Assembly: GCF_040954835.1 (NCBI RefSeq)
Contig: NC_090716.1
Location: 15,933,275 to 15,997,274, forward strand
Reading direction: 5' to 3'
Length of the DNA: 64,000 nucleotides
Source: Lepisosteus oculatus
Taxonomy: Eukaryota; Chordata; Actinopteri; Semionotiformes; Lepisosteidae
The stretch's first letter is position 1. Every line of letters starts with the position of its first letter. This document shows positions 24,907 to 37,200 of the stretch, in pieces. Below the pieces are notes generated by a model. That model was not told the origin of the DNA. It saw nothing but the letters and a program-made list of their open reading frames with translations, and searched no databases. A program made the translations under genes and the position numbers.

Positions 24907-27900
24907 CTGGAAGAGAGCGAGACATGAGGGTGACTGGGCTGGCTGTTCAATCATGAGGTGCAGCAAGATTTTAAGCTGAGACCCTCTCTCAAAACAAGAC
25001 ACAAACAAGCATAACTGAAGTGTGTGAAGTGCCACGTAGGCAGCAAAGTATGAAAGTAGAATGTTTTGTTCCCTTTTCATTGCTAGTTTTTCCTGGTGCT
25101 GGTAACCAGTATGGTTTATTTGTTTGCAGAGATCATGGGAGAATATGGGAGGAATATCAGATCTGTTGCAAGTCAAGAGATTTTCCAAAACATCAATGTA
25201 ATTGCAGGTTTACAGCATATTAATTAATCCATTTCAGATTTAAATTACTTTTGCTCTTTCATAAACTACAGAATAATGTAGTGACTATTACATATGCAGA
25301 TACCTCTTAGATGGTCTAATTAATATGAGCAGCTACAAAGTGGGAACAATGTATATTAACAACATCAAGAGAGAATCCGGGGAATAGTATCTTGGACCTC
25401 GGTCTTGTGTTTCATGCAGGCTCAGGCTGATGTACTGTATTATAACACTGAGCACTGAAGGTTTACATGGAGAACTGTCTGTGGGATCCCATGATGCCCC
25501 ATACCTATCCTAGCCAGCCTATCACAGTGTGCCGAAGCACCAAAGGCCCCCCCCCACCAGAACCGCACTCCCCTACCTGTGGGTACGAGAACGACGAGCA
25601 GCAGGGTGGTGGGGTAGAGAGCCTGCCCGGCCAAGAGGAGGGATCTGATGTTGGCGTAGGAGCGGGTTGTGCGGGAAGACCAGCAGAAGGTGAAGATGAG
25701 GCAGAGACTGGCGCCGCTGAAGGCCATGAGAAACGCCAGCACTGCAAACACGCGCTCCACCTCCAGCACTGCAAGCACACGGCAGCCAGCGTTAATACCT
25801 GGCGTCCACCCCCTCCCCCCCTTGTGCACTTCCTCCGATTGAGTGAATTAGCTTGCTACCTGCTGGAACCTCCTGCCTTATGTGGCCAAGCCTCAGGAAC
25901 ACTTGACAAACACTTGGGTAAAATAAACAGAAGCTTAACTGAAGAACTATTTCACAATCTGAACCTTGGCAGACCACAATAAAACCATGCAAAATCAGCC
26001 TGGATAGGAATTTGGGGTAAAGAGACATGACCACTATTTTAACCTCATATTAACTGGTCACTCCAGAGCCAGAGCAAGGCTGACCATTCTGCTCAGCCAG
26101 CCCTGTAGAGTCCTGTACTGTACTGTAGATACAGGGTCAGGAAGCGCTCTGCACAGCACTTCATATAAACAGTGCAGCAATGCCCTGTTTTATGAACATG
26201 TCTTGGAAAATTTGAATTTGAGGTGGTGTGTGCCCCTAAGTATAAAACACGTTGATGGATTGATTTTTTTTTTAACTTGGCAAAGTGGAAATTTGTATTC
26301 ATGGGCAGCATATTCTCAGTTACATTTTCAAGTCAAAACCTGCCTCCCAAGCCTCTAACTACTGTTTCTGCATTTAGTTTCACAAAGAAGAAAAAATAGG
26401 GTTTTACTTTGGAGTAAAAAAGACCTGTTACAGTGGTTTTGAATCCTAATATCGGATTTTACACATTTTCTTTAACTGAGGAAAACAAGTATGTTTCTGT
26501 GAATATATTTTCTACCACAGCTTTCACATCACTCTTTAACAAAAAATCTGTCAGCATTTATAAACTCACACAAATCTATATGTTCACAACTAGAGTACTA
26601 ATTGCAAACACAAACATGAGATGAAAAAGCCACACAAAAACAGTACAAACCTTTTATAACACGCAACAGCAAGGCTTAATTTCACCCTAAGCTGGTTATT
26701 TTTAACAAGCCAAGACCTGCAACCAAGGCATCCACAGCTGAATTCCTTAAAATCCAGAACCTTGCAACAGATTGTACATTATATCCCTGGAAAGTTCAGG
26801 GATTTATATTTAAGCCATGCAGTGAAACTTACTACACTGTAACTGAAATCAAAGTTTGTGAACGGTAAGTAACAGTTCAGAACAGAGATTTTGAATTATT
26901 ATCCAATTATCTAAAATGTAGACTTTCTCCTCCCCAACATACAGTACAACACATTATTTTTTATGCAAAACATTCTTATTTTGGGGGAAAACGACTATTT
27001 AATTATTGTACATATTTTGCAATTTGTTATTTATAATATAGTACCGAAATTTCTTTGAAATGCCAATTTTTCTTTTGTTAAGGATATAGGGACTGTCCAC
27101 ATATACTGTACAAATCAAACCACAACATAAAAGCCTTCCTGTGCTCAATATCTTTCTCTTTATTATTAATTTCTTAAACAGGTGTAAATATTTGCCTGTT
27201 ACAGTTATCACTGATTAAATGTTTTACAGTAAATGAAAGCAAGTGTCACAAACTTCATAGCAGCATTTATCAATTCTTAAAGGGGACTTTAAAGGTACTG
27301 TATATTTAGAATTATGAAATACTCATTACAAAATGAAGAAATAACATTGGTAGTGCAAGGTCTGTGAAGATGGATGTGATAGTTTGCAAAGAAAATACAG
27401 TGAGACACCAAGATGCTAATAAGAGATGATGTAGTCTTTGATAGGGTGATATTTACACGACTGACTTTAAGTCAAGTGGTCCTGAGCTATGATGAGATTA
27501 AATGACAATGAGTATGTTTTAGGAGTAGATTACAGCCTTCACTGGTTTGGAGAAATATGACTTTCTTAACTAACATCAGAAAAACAGGTCATGTGGCCTA
27601 TATTTGATGATATTTGAAACCCAAAAGACCGCCATGTACTTCTGCAAGGCCTTTTCGTGTTCTATAAACAAGAAGAATATTTTATCACCAGAAAGCTATT
27701 CCTGTTTGTGACTGATGCCATCATGAAGTATGTTTGCATTCATTGATCTGAACTCCACGTACAATAGATTTGGAAGCGGCAGCTGGTGTCATGTCTCTGT
27801 GTCATGTCATGTCAGCTGGTGTCATGTCTATTAGTGACTGCTGGAAAGCATGATGGAACTTGCTTACACAGACCTCCAAGTGCTTTGCAGGGGGGTTCAT

Positions 27901-28842
27901 TTTCATACACAGGCTGTCTCAGCCACAGTGCTCGATTCTCACAGCAAACATTCATCATAGCCTCATCTATCACACTGCTTTCTCAGTCTTTCCTGGACTC
28001 CACTCTCAGAATAAAGCTTGCTGAACAGAAACACACACACCTGTACTCAGAGATCATATCCTAACCTCTAATGTTATTAGATTATGATAATATGATATTT
28101 AAAAAATAGAAATGGTGAATAAAAATGATAAACATAAGTTTGCAATAAAAAAGGCAGACAGGTCCCAGAAGTACATAAAACTGTATCTTCCGAATCTTTA
28201 AACTGTCGAAATGATAAAAGTAATAGTTACATTCACTTCACTTTTTATTACCAACAATCTACAATGGCACATTACAGCCTGTAATCAGTTTTAAGCTAAA
28301 GCACGAAAAATCCCATTTTAATTAAAATCCCCTTTTTTCCTGCCCCGTTGTTCTGAAATGAGAACCAATGTAACTAAGACCATTAATAGCTCTGTTCTAG
28401 CAATACTCCTGATCTTTCTGTGCAGCCTGACGTCAGCTGATCCATCTATAGCTCGGAAGTTGGAGGAAGCAAAAATTGTAGTTGAAGAAAAAGAATGAAT
28501 ATACTGCATTTAACAGGGAATCAATGAATGAAAGAAAGAAAAAAGCTTTTTCGATGATGTGATCAAAGTCATTCCCCGTGTCTAGTTTGAAGGACTAGTA
28601 ACGTGGCATGTGTGAAGAAAGCCGGCCTCACCTTTAAAGATTTGCACTCCTGAGGAATCCATGTCCCTGAGGTAACTGTCTGAGTTGGTGTCATTTTCTT
28701 CTTCTCCAGTCCAGAGACCCACACCCCCCAGCCAGTCAGGTGTCCACACTGCGTACATCACACACACGCAGCCCGCGAGACCCAGCACGGACTCAATGAA
28801 GCGAAATCTGCTGGTTAGGATGTCCAGCTCAAACACAGTCAT
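24602..28842 (-). CDS. Four-pass membrane protein, claudin/PMP22-like layout (235 aa)
   Basis: Exons 28632-28842, 25577-25768 and 24602-24906 join in frame into 235 residues, with GTGAGG and GTAGGG donors and TTGCAG and TTCCAG acceptors. Four hydrophobic segments are visible: near residues 14-34 (FIESVLGLAGCVCVMYAVW), 76-98 (VFAVLAFLMAFSGASLCLIF), 112-143 (LYPTTLLLVVLVPTGFFFVM) and 165-188 (LGALGWVLLLGVLPLTFIV). Loop 1 has a W, a GLW and an NDT glycosylation sequon. It lacks the paired cysteines of the claudin W-GLW-C-C signature. The tail is cytosolic by this topology, rich in Ser and Tyr, and ends SYRSLP. It is probably a plasma-membrane protein of the wider PMP22/claudin/clarin-like group, but I cannot name it. 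A TTCCTCCACAG acceptor-like sequence sits directly before the AAGATG start, so a non-coding first exon further upstream is likely. Confidence 0.8.
25577..25768 (-). CDS. Four-pass membrane gene, coding exon 2
   Basis: Codes VLEVERVF through VLVPT: membrane segment 2 and most of segment 3. Flanked by TTGCAG and GTAGGG, phase 1 on both sides. Confidence 0.8.
25769..28631. other. Intron 1 of the four-pass membrane gene
   Basis: About 2.9 kb, AT-rich. No nested gene or clear SINE seen. The smaller intron 24907-25576 is likewise empty. Confidence 0.55.
28632..28842 (-). CDS. Four-pass membrane gene, coding exon 1
   Basis: Codes MTVFELD through VQIFK: the first membrane segment and extracellular loop 1. 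Ends in phase 1 at GTGAGG. The ATG has A at -3. Confidence 0.8.
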
Positions 28843-31800
28843 CTTCTGTGGAGGAAGGCGTCTACCTGCACGCGAGCTGCGAGCTGCGAGAGAGGGAGGT
28901 GTGGAGCGCAGGCAGGGAAAGAAAAACACACTCATGAGAAGAAGCGGGCAAGGATGACAAATACATCAAGCAGCGGAACAAGAGATGAGGGAGAGAAAAC
29001 AATTCACTTTGCTTACCCGCTTTTCTTCTTTCACTTCAGAAAAACCTTCAATTCAGGCACACGTTCTCCAGTTAAAGGATAAGGACAAAAACAATGTTAA
29101 AGAGCAGCGTTTTGGCTTGAGACAGTTAAAAAATGATGGAGGAAACTAAATTCCGACTGATTCAATCGTGTTTCTGGTTTCTTCACAGAAGTGGGAGAAT
29201 AAAAAGTTTTTTAGAAAGTGGTGTTTTTTAGAAAGACACCACCATATACAGAGAGTTCAGGTTTGTCGCTGACACGTAATCAGAGTGCCGCACAAAGCAC
29301 TAGTGACTTCTAGGTGATGTACAGTACGTTATCACTCTGTGTACACGAGCGAGCAGTACTGTTTTCCATTCTTTGTACAGTAGTTAACCCCTGAGACAGA
29401 AAACCCCTACAGCAAAAAAATCCCCCCCCCCCCCCCCACAAACGTCAGCTAACCTCCCCCTCCCCTCCCGCCAGCAGAGCCAGCCCCCTGCACGTTCTGC
29501 TGATGACTGGCTCACCAAGTAAAAGCAAAAGACCCAGCAGGAAAAGAGACCGGCCTACTGCTCTGAAAGTGAAAGAGTGCCGAGCGAGGAAGTCCCTACA
29601 TGGCAGCTCGCAAACGCCGTGGAAGGGAAACTCTCACGGCCCCGTCAGGGGAAGGGTGACACGTCAGAAACCCCCGGCACGTCGGAAACCAGCAGTGGGG
29701 GGCATGTGTGGGGAGCTCTAGGAAGGGGGCACGCGCGCGCTGGAAAAAAACAGCTCTAGCGAAGCCCCTCAGCAACACTAAAAGTTCACTGGAGGGCTGG
29801 CATTTAGCGGCGAGGATGACTTGTCCAGGCCCACACGGAGCGCGGCTGCCATAGTAACCTCTCTCCAGCCACAGTGACCATGTGGGCTTCGGAACGGAAT
29901 TTTCTACGCAGTCAAGATTTCATTGCCCTCCCACAGGTGATGCCGACGGCGCACTTCACACTCCTGTGAACAAATCCTGATGCGATTTGCACTGGCCGGC
30001 CAGAAGAGAGGTCTTGTAATAAAAAGCTGTTAACTGTACTACCTTTCCTTTGCAAGTTTTCCCTGAATTCAAACAGAAAAATACCTGGAGGATGTGGAGG
30101 ATTCATGTGAATTAACTATAACTACCAAATAACTATTTAATCCCATATATTTTCTTACTAATTCTTAACCAGTTTAAATGTGATGGAAGAAAAAAAAAAC
30201 CTGCTTTATTAGTGACTAAATGAATTACCACAGGCTCAGTACTGCTTAAAGTGAAATTACAGGGCAGTAGGCACCTCCTGTTGCAGAAGAATAATGACAT
30301 CACTCATAGTTTATTGGATATCCATTCTTACATGTAAATAACAAGAAGGTTAAGAGATGTTATGTATTATTCTGGCAAACAACTTAAACTAAAGTTAACT
30401 ACATGAAACTACAGCATTGCACATACTCAAGGGCTATTGTTGGACACTTACTGAGCTTGTCAGAATACTTTCAACAGGGACTGACTGTATTGTCCTTGTG
30501 TAATCAAGATAAAGTGAGCAAAACAGAGCTGATGAAACCAGTAGGGAACCGTGAATACAAATGTTATATTTTTAAGGATATTTTGAAACTCTACAACTGT
30601 TTAGAATTGTAGGAAAGTAGACTGCGAAAGAGAGTTTAAAGGTATTGAAATAGGATCCATACAATCATAGAGGATGGATGACAACAGCTTTAAACATTCT
30701 GCATGAAGCTACATGATACATTCCAAGAGTAATTAAATGAAAAGCTAGAAAGCAACCCAAATGGCTTAATTAGGTGAAAAAGATGGAGATACAATTCAAG
30801 ACACTGGGCAGATGACATTTATTGTAGTTAACAACAGGATGTTACATGTAATTATCAAAAATACAGTATAAACTATAAACGCACAAATAAGAAACACTGA
30901 GACGCCTGTGAAAATGCCCTACTGTAGGTGGTTTATGTTGGGGGGGTGGCACAAGAAGAGAACTGGGCCATAACTGGTGGGTGGGGAGTTGTGAGACCCA
31001 CCAGTCTCCTAACCCCCCAAGGGGGTGGGGTCATGTGTTCCCCATCCATTTAAACTCTAGTAACCTGTATGAGCCACTGTGCTCTGGGCTTTGCCTTGTT
31101 TCATGATGACACACGAGTTTCATCTTGGAGATATTGTGGGGAAGCAGTGAAAAAGGGCAAAAAGTGCCGATACACTAGAAGGACTGTAGAATTTAAATCA
31201 AGGGATATAAGGTTAAAATATCTTGATTTCTGTAACCTGTTTACATGAACCATTACAGAATTAAAGGAATGCTGTACATGCACACGTTCAAGATCTTTTG
31301 AAGCCTGAACAGGGAAGACGATAAGGAGACCCAAGTCAAGTATTCAAAAATCCTCAAAGACACTGACAAACATAAGCCAGTGGATATCTTCAGCCTCAAC
31401 AAAAACATGAAAACATCAGAATCACGAATCACAGGACACAAACAGAAGCTTAGGGGAACAGAGAACAGGAGGCACTTTTCCAGCCAAAGGGTTTGCCAGA
31501 GTCTTTCCAACCTCAAACCCATCATGTCTTGATGCTAAAACCTTCACATCTTTCAGGAAAAAGGCTAGATGAAATCTTGAAACAAAGTTATTAAAAAGTA
31601 CTAAAAACCAAATGAGCTAGATATGGGGAATGTCCCAAAACTTTCTTATGTTTTAGTTGGCAACTTAGGAAAGAAACCAATACTACAGTAAATAACTAGA
31701 TGCATCAAAGCAGAAAAGAGAAAATTACAAGGCACTGATCTTGCCTTGAAACACGTTTTGAAATGTGAAATCCCTCACATCTAAATTAGAGAGGTTCAAT

Positions 31801-33869
31801 GTTCCAGTTAAACAATGTTGTTTTCATTTGTAACAGATGGTCAATAATTCTTGTCAGTTAATTCTTCACTGTCGAAAAGTCTTTTTTTAACTTCCATCCC
31901 CCCCATTTATATATTCATCAATTTTTTAATCTAAAAATATATCATATGTACATATACGGATATGTACATTATTAATCCATAACGTATGTTAAGGCTATGT
32001 ACGAGATACAGTATGATCAGGACTAGGGTTTGTTGCTAACCTGCAACTAACCTACACCAGAAGCTGATAATCATCACATTTGTCAATTTATGAATACTAT
32101 ATCGATATATACTTCATTTAAAAGGATTTGCTGAAGTCAGTGCTTACAGTCTAGAATTTAAATGTCTGGCTCCAGTAACACGGTCTCAAAATATTTTGAA
32201 TAGTTCATTATCTAGAGCCGTGTCCTTCAGATGGTCTGGTTTCTCATTACCACAGAAGGCTGTGATTTTCTAACAAGTCATTCCAGACTTAGACTGATGG
32301 ATGTCAAAATGAACCTCCACTTCTCTCTGACACAACTACTACCATGTAAAATCCCCTGTATCGCTGCACTGTTTCACTTCCCTAACAGCTACAACCCCAG
32401 AGAGAAAAACAGTCCGCGATGACCTCATTCATCTTTGGTAAAGACCCTGTCTTGCCCTGGCCCTGGTTCAAGTGTGTGTGAGGGGTGTGGGTTCCTTAAA
32501 ATAGTTCTGTGTAAAACTGAAAGTTTCACTGAAACACGAGGTCCTTTTCAATAGCTATATTACGGACCACACAAAACACAAAAAGGAGACATCTGATATC
32601 AACTGTCGCAACGAAATAATTCACAAGTTATGGCAATTGTGATTTTGTAATAACTTCACAATATATAGCTTCTTTAATATGGCAGGGCATTATTTAAAAA
32701 GCAATTCTAAGAACTTTAAAATATCTGAATGTATTTTTCACCCCAGTTTCTGAACCAACAGTCCACAGGCAGTAGAGCAAGTCGCTACATCACAACACAC
32801 CACAATACTGCCTCTCCTGCTGTGGAGAATTCAGGGCTGTCCAGCTCCCCAAGAGCTGACATTACCATCTGTGACAGGCCCAGCACCACTGAGCCCTGTC
32901 ATGTATGCTGTGTATCCTACATTCCTGTGATATAGTGATTCGGAAGCTTAAATTTTTTTATCATAAATACATACATTTACACGAAATACCAGACGGAACA
33001 TTTACAATTCTAATTTGCCCACAAGTTTAAATAAATTTAAAGATGGAAAAAAAATGTGAATTTGACAGTTTGGTGACTACTAATATTAAAAAGTGCAAGA
33101 GTAACTGAAGAAAAAAAATACATATCATTTCTAGACAGAAGAGTAAGATAGTAGGGTCGAAGTAGCCCTTTTTGCTTGCATTGCTTAATAACTCCTGTCT
33201 GAATCCCAGTGTTTTTAATCCATCCCATACCTTTAATTAAACCCATAATACCTCTTTCATTAGAAACTTTCTACATTCATAATGTAATCTGTCTGTCAAA
33301 TGTCAAGAAATCTACTGCAAAATCAGACGGACTTAGAGTTTAGTGCAAATAGATGAACATATAAGACTTATATTAACAGTAACAGCTGAAATCTCAAATG
33401 TCAGTTCAAAACGAATTGAAAAGAAAGGGAATTTTCAGATCCTCCTACCTCAAAATATCATTGGCAAACAGCAAAAGTCTGAAAAACTCTGACTCCTGCT
33501 GATAACTTACAGTCACTAAAACAACCAAGTGAAACAAATCCCTTTGCTTCTTATTCATGGTTGTAACACAGTCATGTTCTGTGTTAAGAAAATATGTATA
33601 TACAGTTAATGGTAATACTTATTCATTTACCTAAACAGAGTAAGAGTACAGTTCTTGAAATTGAGGGCTGCCCAAGTGTTGATCTTTTAGTAATGATCAA
33701 ATATAATTTCAAAATGCCAGTAAGGCTGATTGTTATGTGGAGAGGTTGTGCAGATTCATGTACTATACTGTATGTACCAGCGACATGAAACGAGAAAAAT
33801 GAGGCGTTTCACTTCAAGAACCAAAGAGTTTCTTGTAGCAGTTGCTGAATCTAAGAACCGGATCTCCCA
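28843..33869. other. Intergenic DNA: upstream of the four-pass gene, downstream of the SANT-ACCS gene
   Basis: 28843-29000 and 29440-29900 are GC-rich and may hold the promoter and a non-coding exon of the four-pass gene. A run of 16 C lies at 29422-29437. The rest is AT-rich without supported genes. No single polyadenylation signal for the SANT-ACCS gene stands out downstream of 33870. Confidence 0.45.
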
Positions 33870-34225
33870 TCACTCCTTGGGTCTCTCTACCAGCTTACTG
33901 AATACTTCGAACACCTCGGGGTTTTCCTGGGCAAATGACTCTGGGGTGTTCTTCTCCAGCCAGTCCGAGGTGCGGATCTGTTGCCACAGGACGCCGATCA
34001 AGCTGTCCAACCCTGAGGCCGGGGGGCCCGACTGTAGCGAGACCTGGACGTCGTCGTCAGCATCACGGCCCAGAGAGACTTCAGAACCCGGACAGGACTG
34101 CCTCTTTCTCAGCTCCGACTGGGCTAGCTTCGTCCTGCCCCCAGAAGTGCCAGGTTTCGCCTTGCTGTCCTCCAGCACGGTCCCTTGGTCCAGTTCTTCC
34201 AGGGTTCTCCTAAGTCTCTGCATTC
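33870..34225 (-). CDS. accs: SANT-ACCS exon 15 (C-terminal tail)
   Basis: GMQRLRRTLEELDQ then a polar tail with an SDWLEKNTPESFAQENPEVF segment, to the stop. The first residues match the end of human ACCS; the following roughly 100 residues do not. Confidence 0.85.
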
Positions 34226-37200
34226 CTGGAGTGGAACAGCAGTGTTACTGAGATTCTCTCACACTGACACGCGAAAGCCAGAAATGATAACCGAATTAGC
34301 CTTTTACACCTCTCAGCTTTAATTGTAAGCTGCAGCTCTTAAACTGAACTGTTAAATAATAGAAACGCATTATTTATTTACAATTAATTTAATTTAAATG
34401 TCTGATACAAAATTACATATGATTAGTCTGTTACTATTGTTATAAAACACACAATCACATTTACATTTAGGGTTATATTTATGTTACAGAATTACACCTT
34501 TATAAATGGAAATTACTCTTTATATTTTAATAAGTTACTTTTATTCCACTTTTACATCATTAATAATATTACATTAATATAATACAGCATCATTACTTAT
34601 CATCAATAATTAGATATAATCTAATAGTTTTATTATAATACACTCATAATAAACAGATGTTCACATAAGGGTATTCAGGTCTGCATCCCATTTTGAAAAG
34701 AGTACCTGCTTACAGCTGTGAAGTCACAAGTGCAAACCTTTCAGAAGAACAGTAAAAGAACAGGAAACAGGGAGCACTTTGATCAAGGCTGTTCAGCTCC
34801 CAATACACTGCCCTGGGTAATAGCCAGAATGCATCCAATTTTCAGTGCCAACAATGAACTGTTCTCCATTGTACTCTGGGACCAGACAATTTCTGCTAGT
34901 TCCTTTTTAATTGGTGAACTCTGTTAATAAAAATGCAAATGTATCAGAAACTAGAATATATAGGTGTCCAAATTAAGACCCACCAGTAGAACTGGATGAA
35001 GGCCTCTTTCTCTCTGGCCTGCTATGGCTGTCCGGGGAGGGACTGGGCTTCTCCATTGTTTCTAATGGTAGGAAGGCTGAGACACATTGACACCTGGGAG
35101 GATGGAAGAAGACAGAGCAGACACTCACCTAGCTGAAGCCGATGCGTCTTGTCAGCGAATACAATTCTGAACCAGCCCGGCGTGCTGCAATGAAAAGCCT
35201 TCCCACAGCTGACCAGGACCTTGTTGTTGAGAAACTGACGCCAGAGGGTCAGCTCCTCCTCAAACGTCTCTTCTCTGAGGTACTACAAAAAAAACGAGAC
35301 CAGACCAATAACCGTGAAAACATTAAATCAACATGCCATCTCATCACCCCCAGGGATGGAGAAATGAATGGGTTAATCTACAAGCCATCGTTTTGTCAGG
35401 ATCAGAAATACTGAACTGCTTCCCAAGAGACCAGACAACAAGGCAACAAGGTGATATCAGTAACTCAGCGGGCTGGAATCGTTAAACAGACAGCGCTGGC
35501 GACGCCCACCTTTCTGAAGTCAACCCAGATGTAGAGCCCTGCTGGTCGGTTGAGAAAGGGAACATTGAGGGCCTTCAGCTCACTGACTATGTACTGGTGG
35601 GCAGTCTTCAAACGAGTCCGATTGGCCTGCAGATAGACCCGATCGATCCAGTCTGCAGAGAAACAGGAGGGTTAATAGTTCTTAAGGCCTCGTCTGGACA
35701 CACAGCTTCTGTGCAATCTGCACAGGGATTGTTTTTGCAGGGACGCTCTCTGCATGGAGTTTGTGTGCTCTCCCCATGTTCACATGGGTTTCCTCTCACA
35801 GTCCAAAGACATGCTTCTAGGTTAACTGACTTCTGGGAAAACTGGCCCTGAGGTGTGTGTGCGTGTGCGCCCTGGTGTCCCGTCCAAGGTGTCTCCTGCC
35901 TTGTACCCACTGTTCCACCTTCCCTGCATATCTGTATTCGATTATTCTGTTTCAAGACTGCACAGTAAGCTGATTATTGTATTGCTGCAGAAAGCTTTGA
36001 GACTAACCTCATTAAGTGTTTACTCACAAAAGGTAAATTTTACCTAAAAACATTTCTCAGTGCAATTCAAGATAAAACAAACTGCACAGCAGCAGTACTT
36101 TAAGGAAGACAGAGTGGGTTTAGTTTGCTCAAAGGGAGGCTAGATTTCCACCACATGGGGGCGCTGTGAGGCGGGGGGACAGGCGTGTGTCATGGGGCTG
36201 CTGTGGGCCCTGGGAGAGGTATACCCCTGTCGCTTAGGAGCCGGGCCACCTGGTGCTGTGTTGGTCCCGGCACACCGTGGAAACTAGCCAGCTTCTCCAG
36301 AGCCTCCACCACCTCGCGGTTCTCCGAGTACAGCGTGCCCACGCGGATCCCGGACGCGGAGAAATCCTGCGCAACACGAAGCAAGGTTGGAGACGTCCCG
36401 CTGCCAAACACCTCCACTCTTGTAAGGCAACATGTCATGCAGAATTAGAACGAGCCCACTCGCTGCCCAGCCCCTCTCACAGCTCAGGGACCAGCGATCC
36501 ACACCTGCTCAACACCTCTCGGCTCTCACCTACAGTACACCCGCAGTAGCTCCAACGCTGTAGGACTGCGTGTTTTTAAAGCAATCCACTTGCCAATCTT
36601 GAATAGCTGGAAACGCGAAATACCAGTCACCAGCGTACCTGCATGAACAGCTCCGACATACCTGTACGCTTGATTTCACTTTGATCACCGCTCTTGTGTT
36701 CAGCACCTTCCTTACCACTATTATCATTTTATTACGCGTGCCTGCAATCAGATCTGCCGTTTCCTTTTGTACCAACACAATATAAAACAGTAAATTCCTC
36801 ACACTAATAACACAAAAAAAGAAAAGGGGGGATTTTACTACACTCTATGCTTAATTTCTGTCCAAAGAATGACATAAAATGTATCGCCAAGCAGAAGCTC
36901 ATAAGTGAGCAGTATTGCGTTTATAGAGCCAGAAAACTGCAGGACAGGTTCCTTTCTCCAAGGACACAGAAAAGGCGACACTTACCTTACTGAGCCCCCA
37001 CAGCACATGAGTCCTCTGCGGGTCTGGCAGTCTGGAAACACATAAGCGACCTTTCAGTCACGAGTACCCCCTCAACAGCTCCAATCTTTCCTACAGCGCC
37101 TTGAAAGTTTTAATCAACACTGGATTTAATCCATCCGCCCTCCATTTTCTAATCACTTCTTCCAATTCAGGGTCACAGAGGAGCTCAAGCCTTTCACAGC

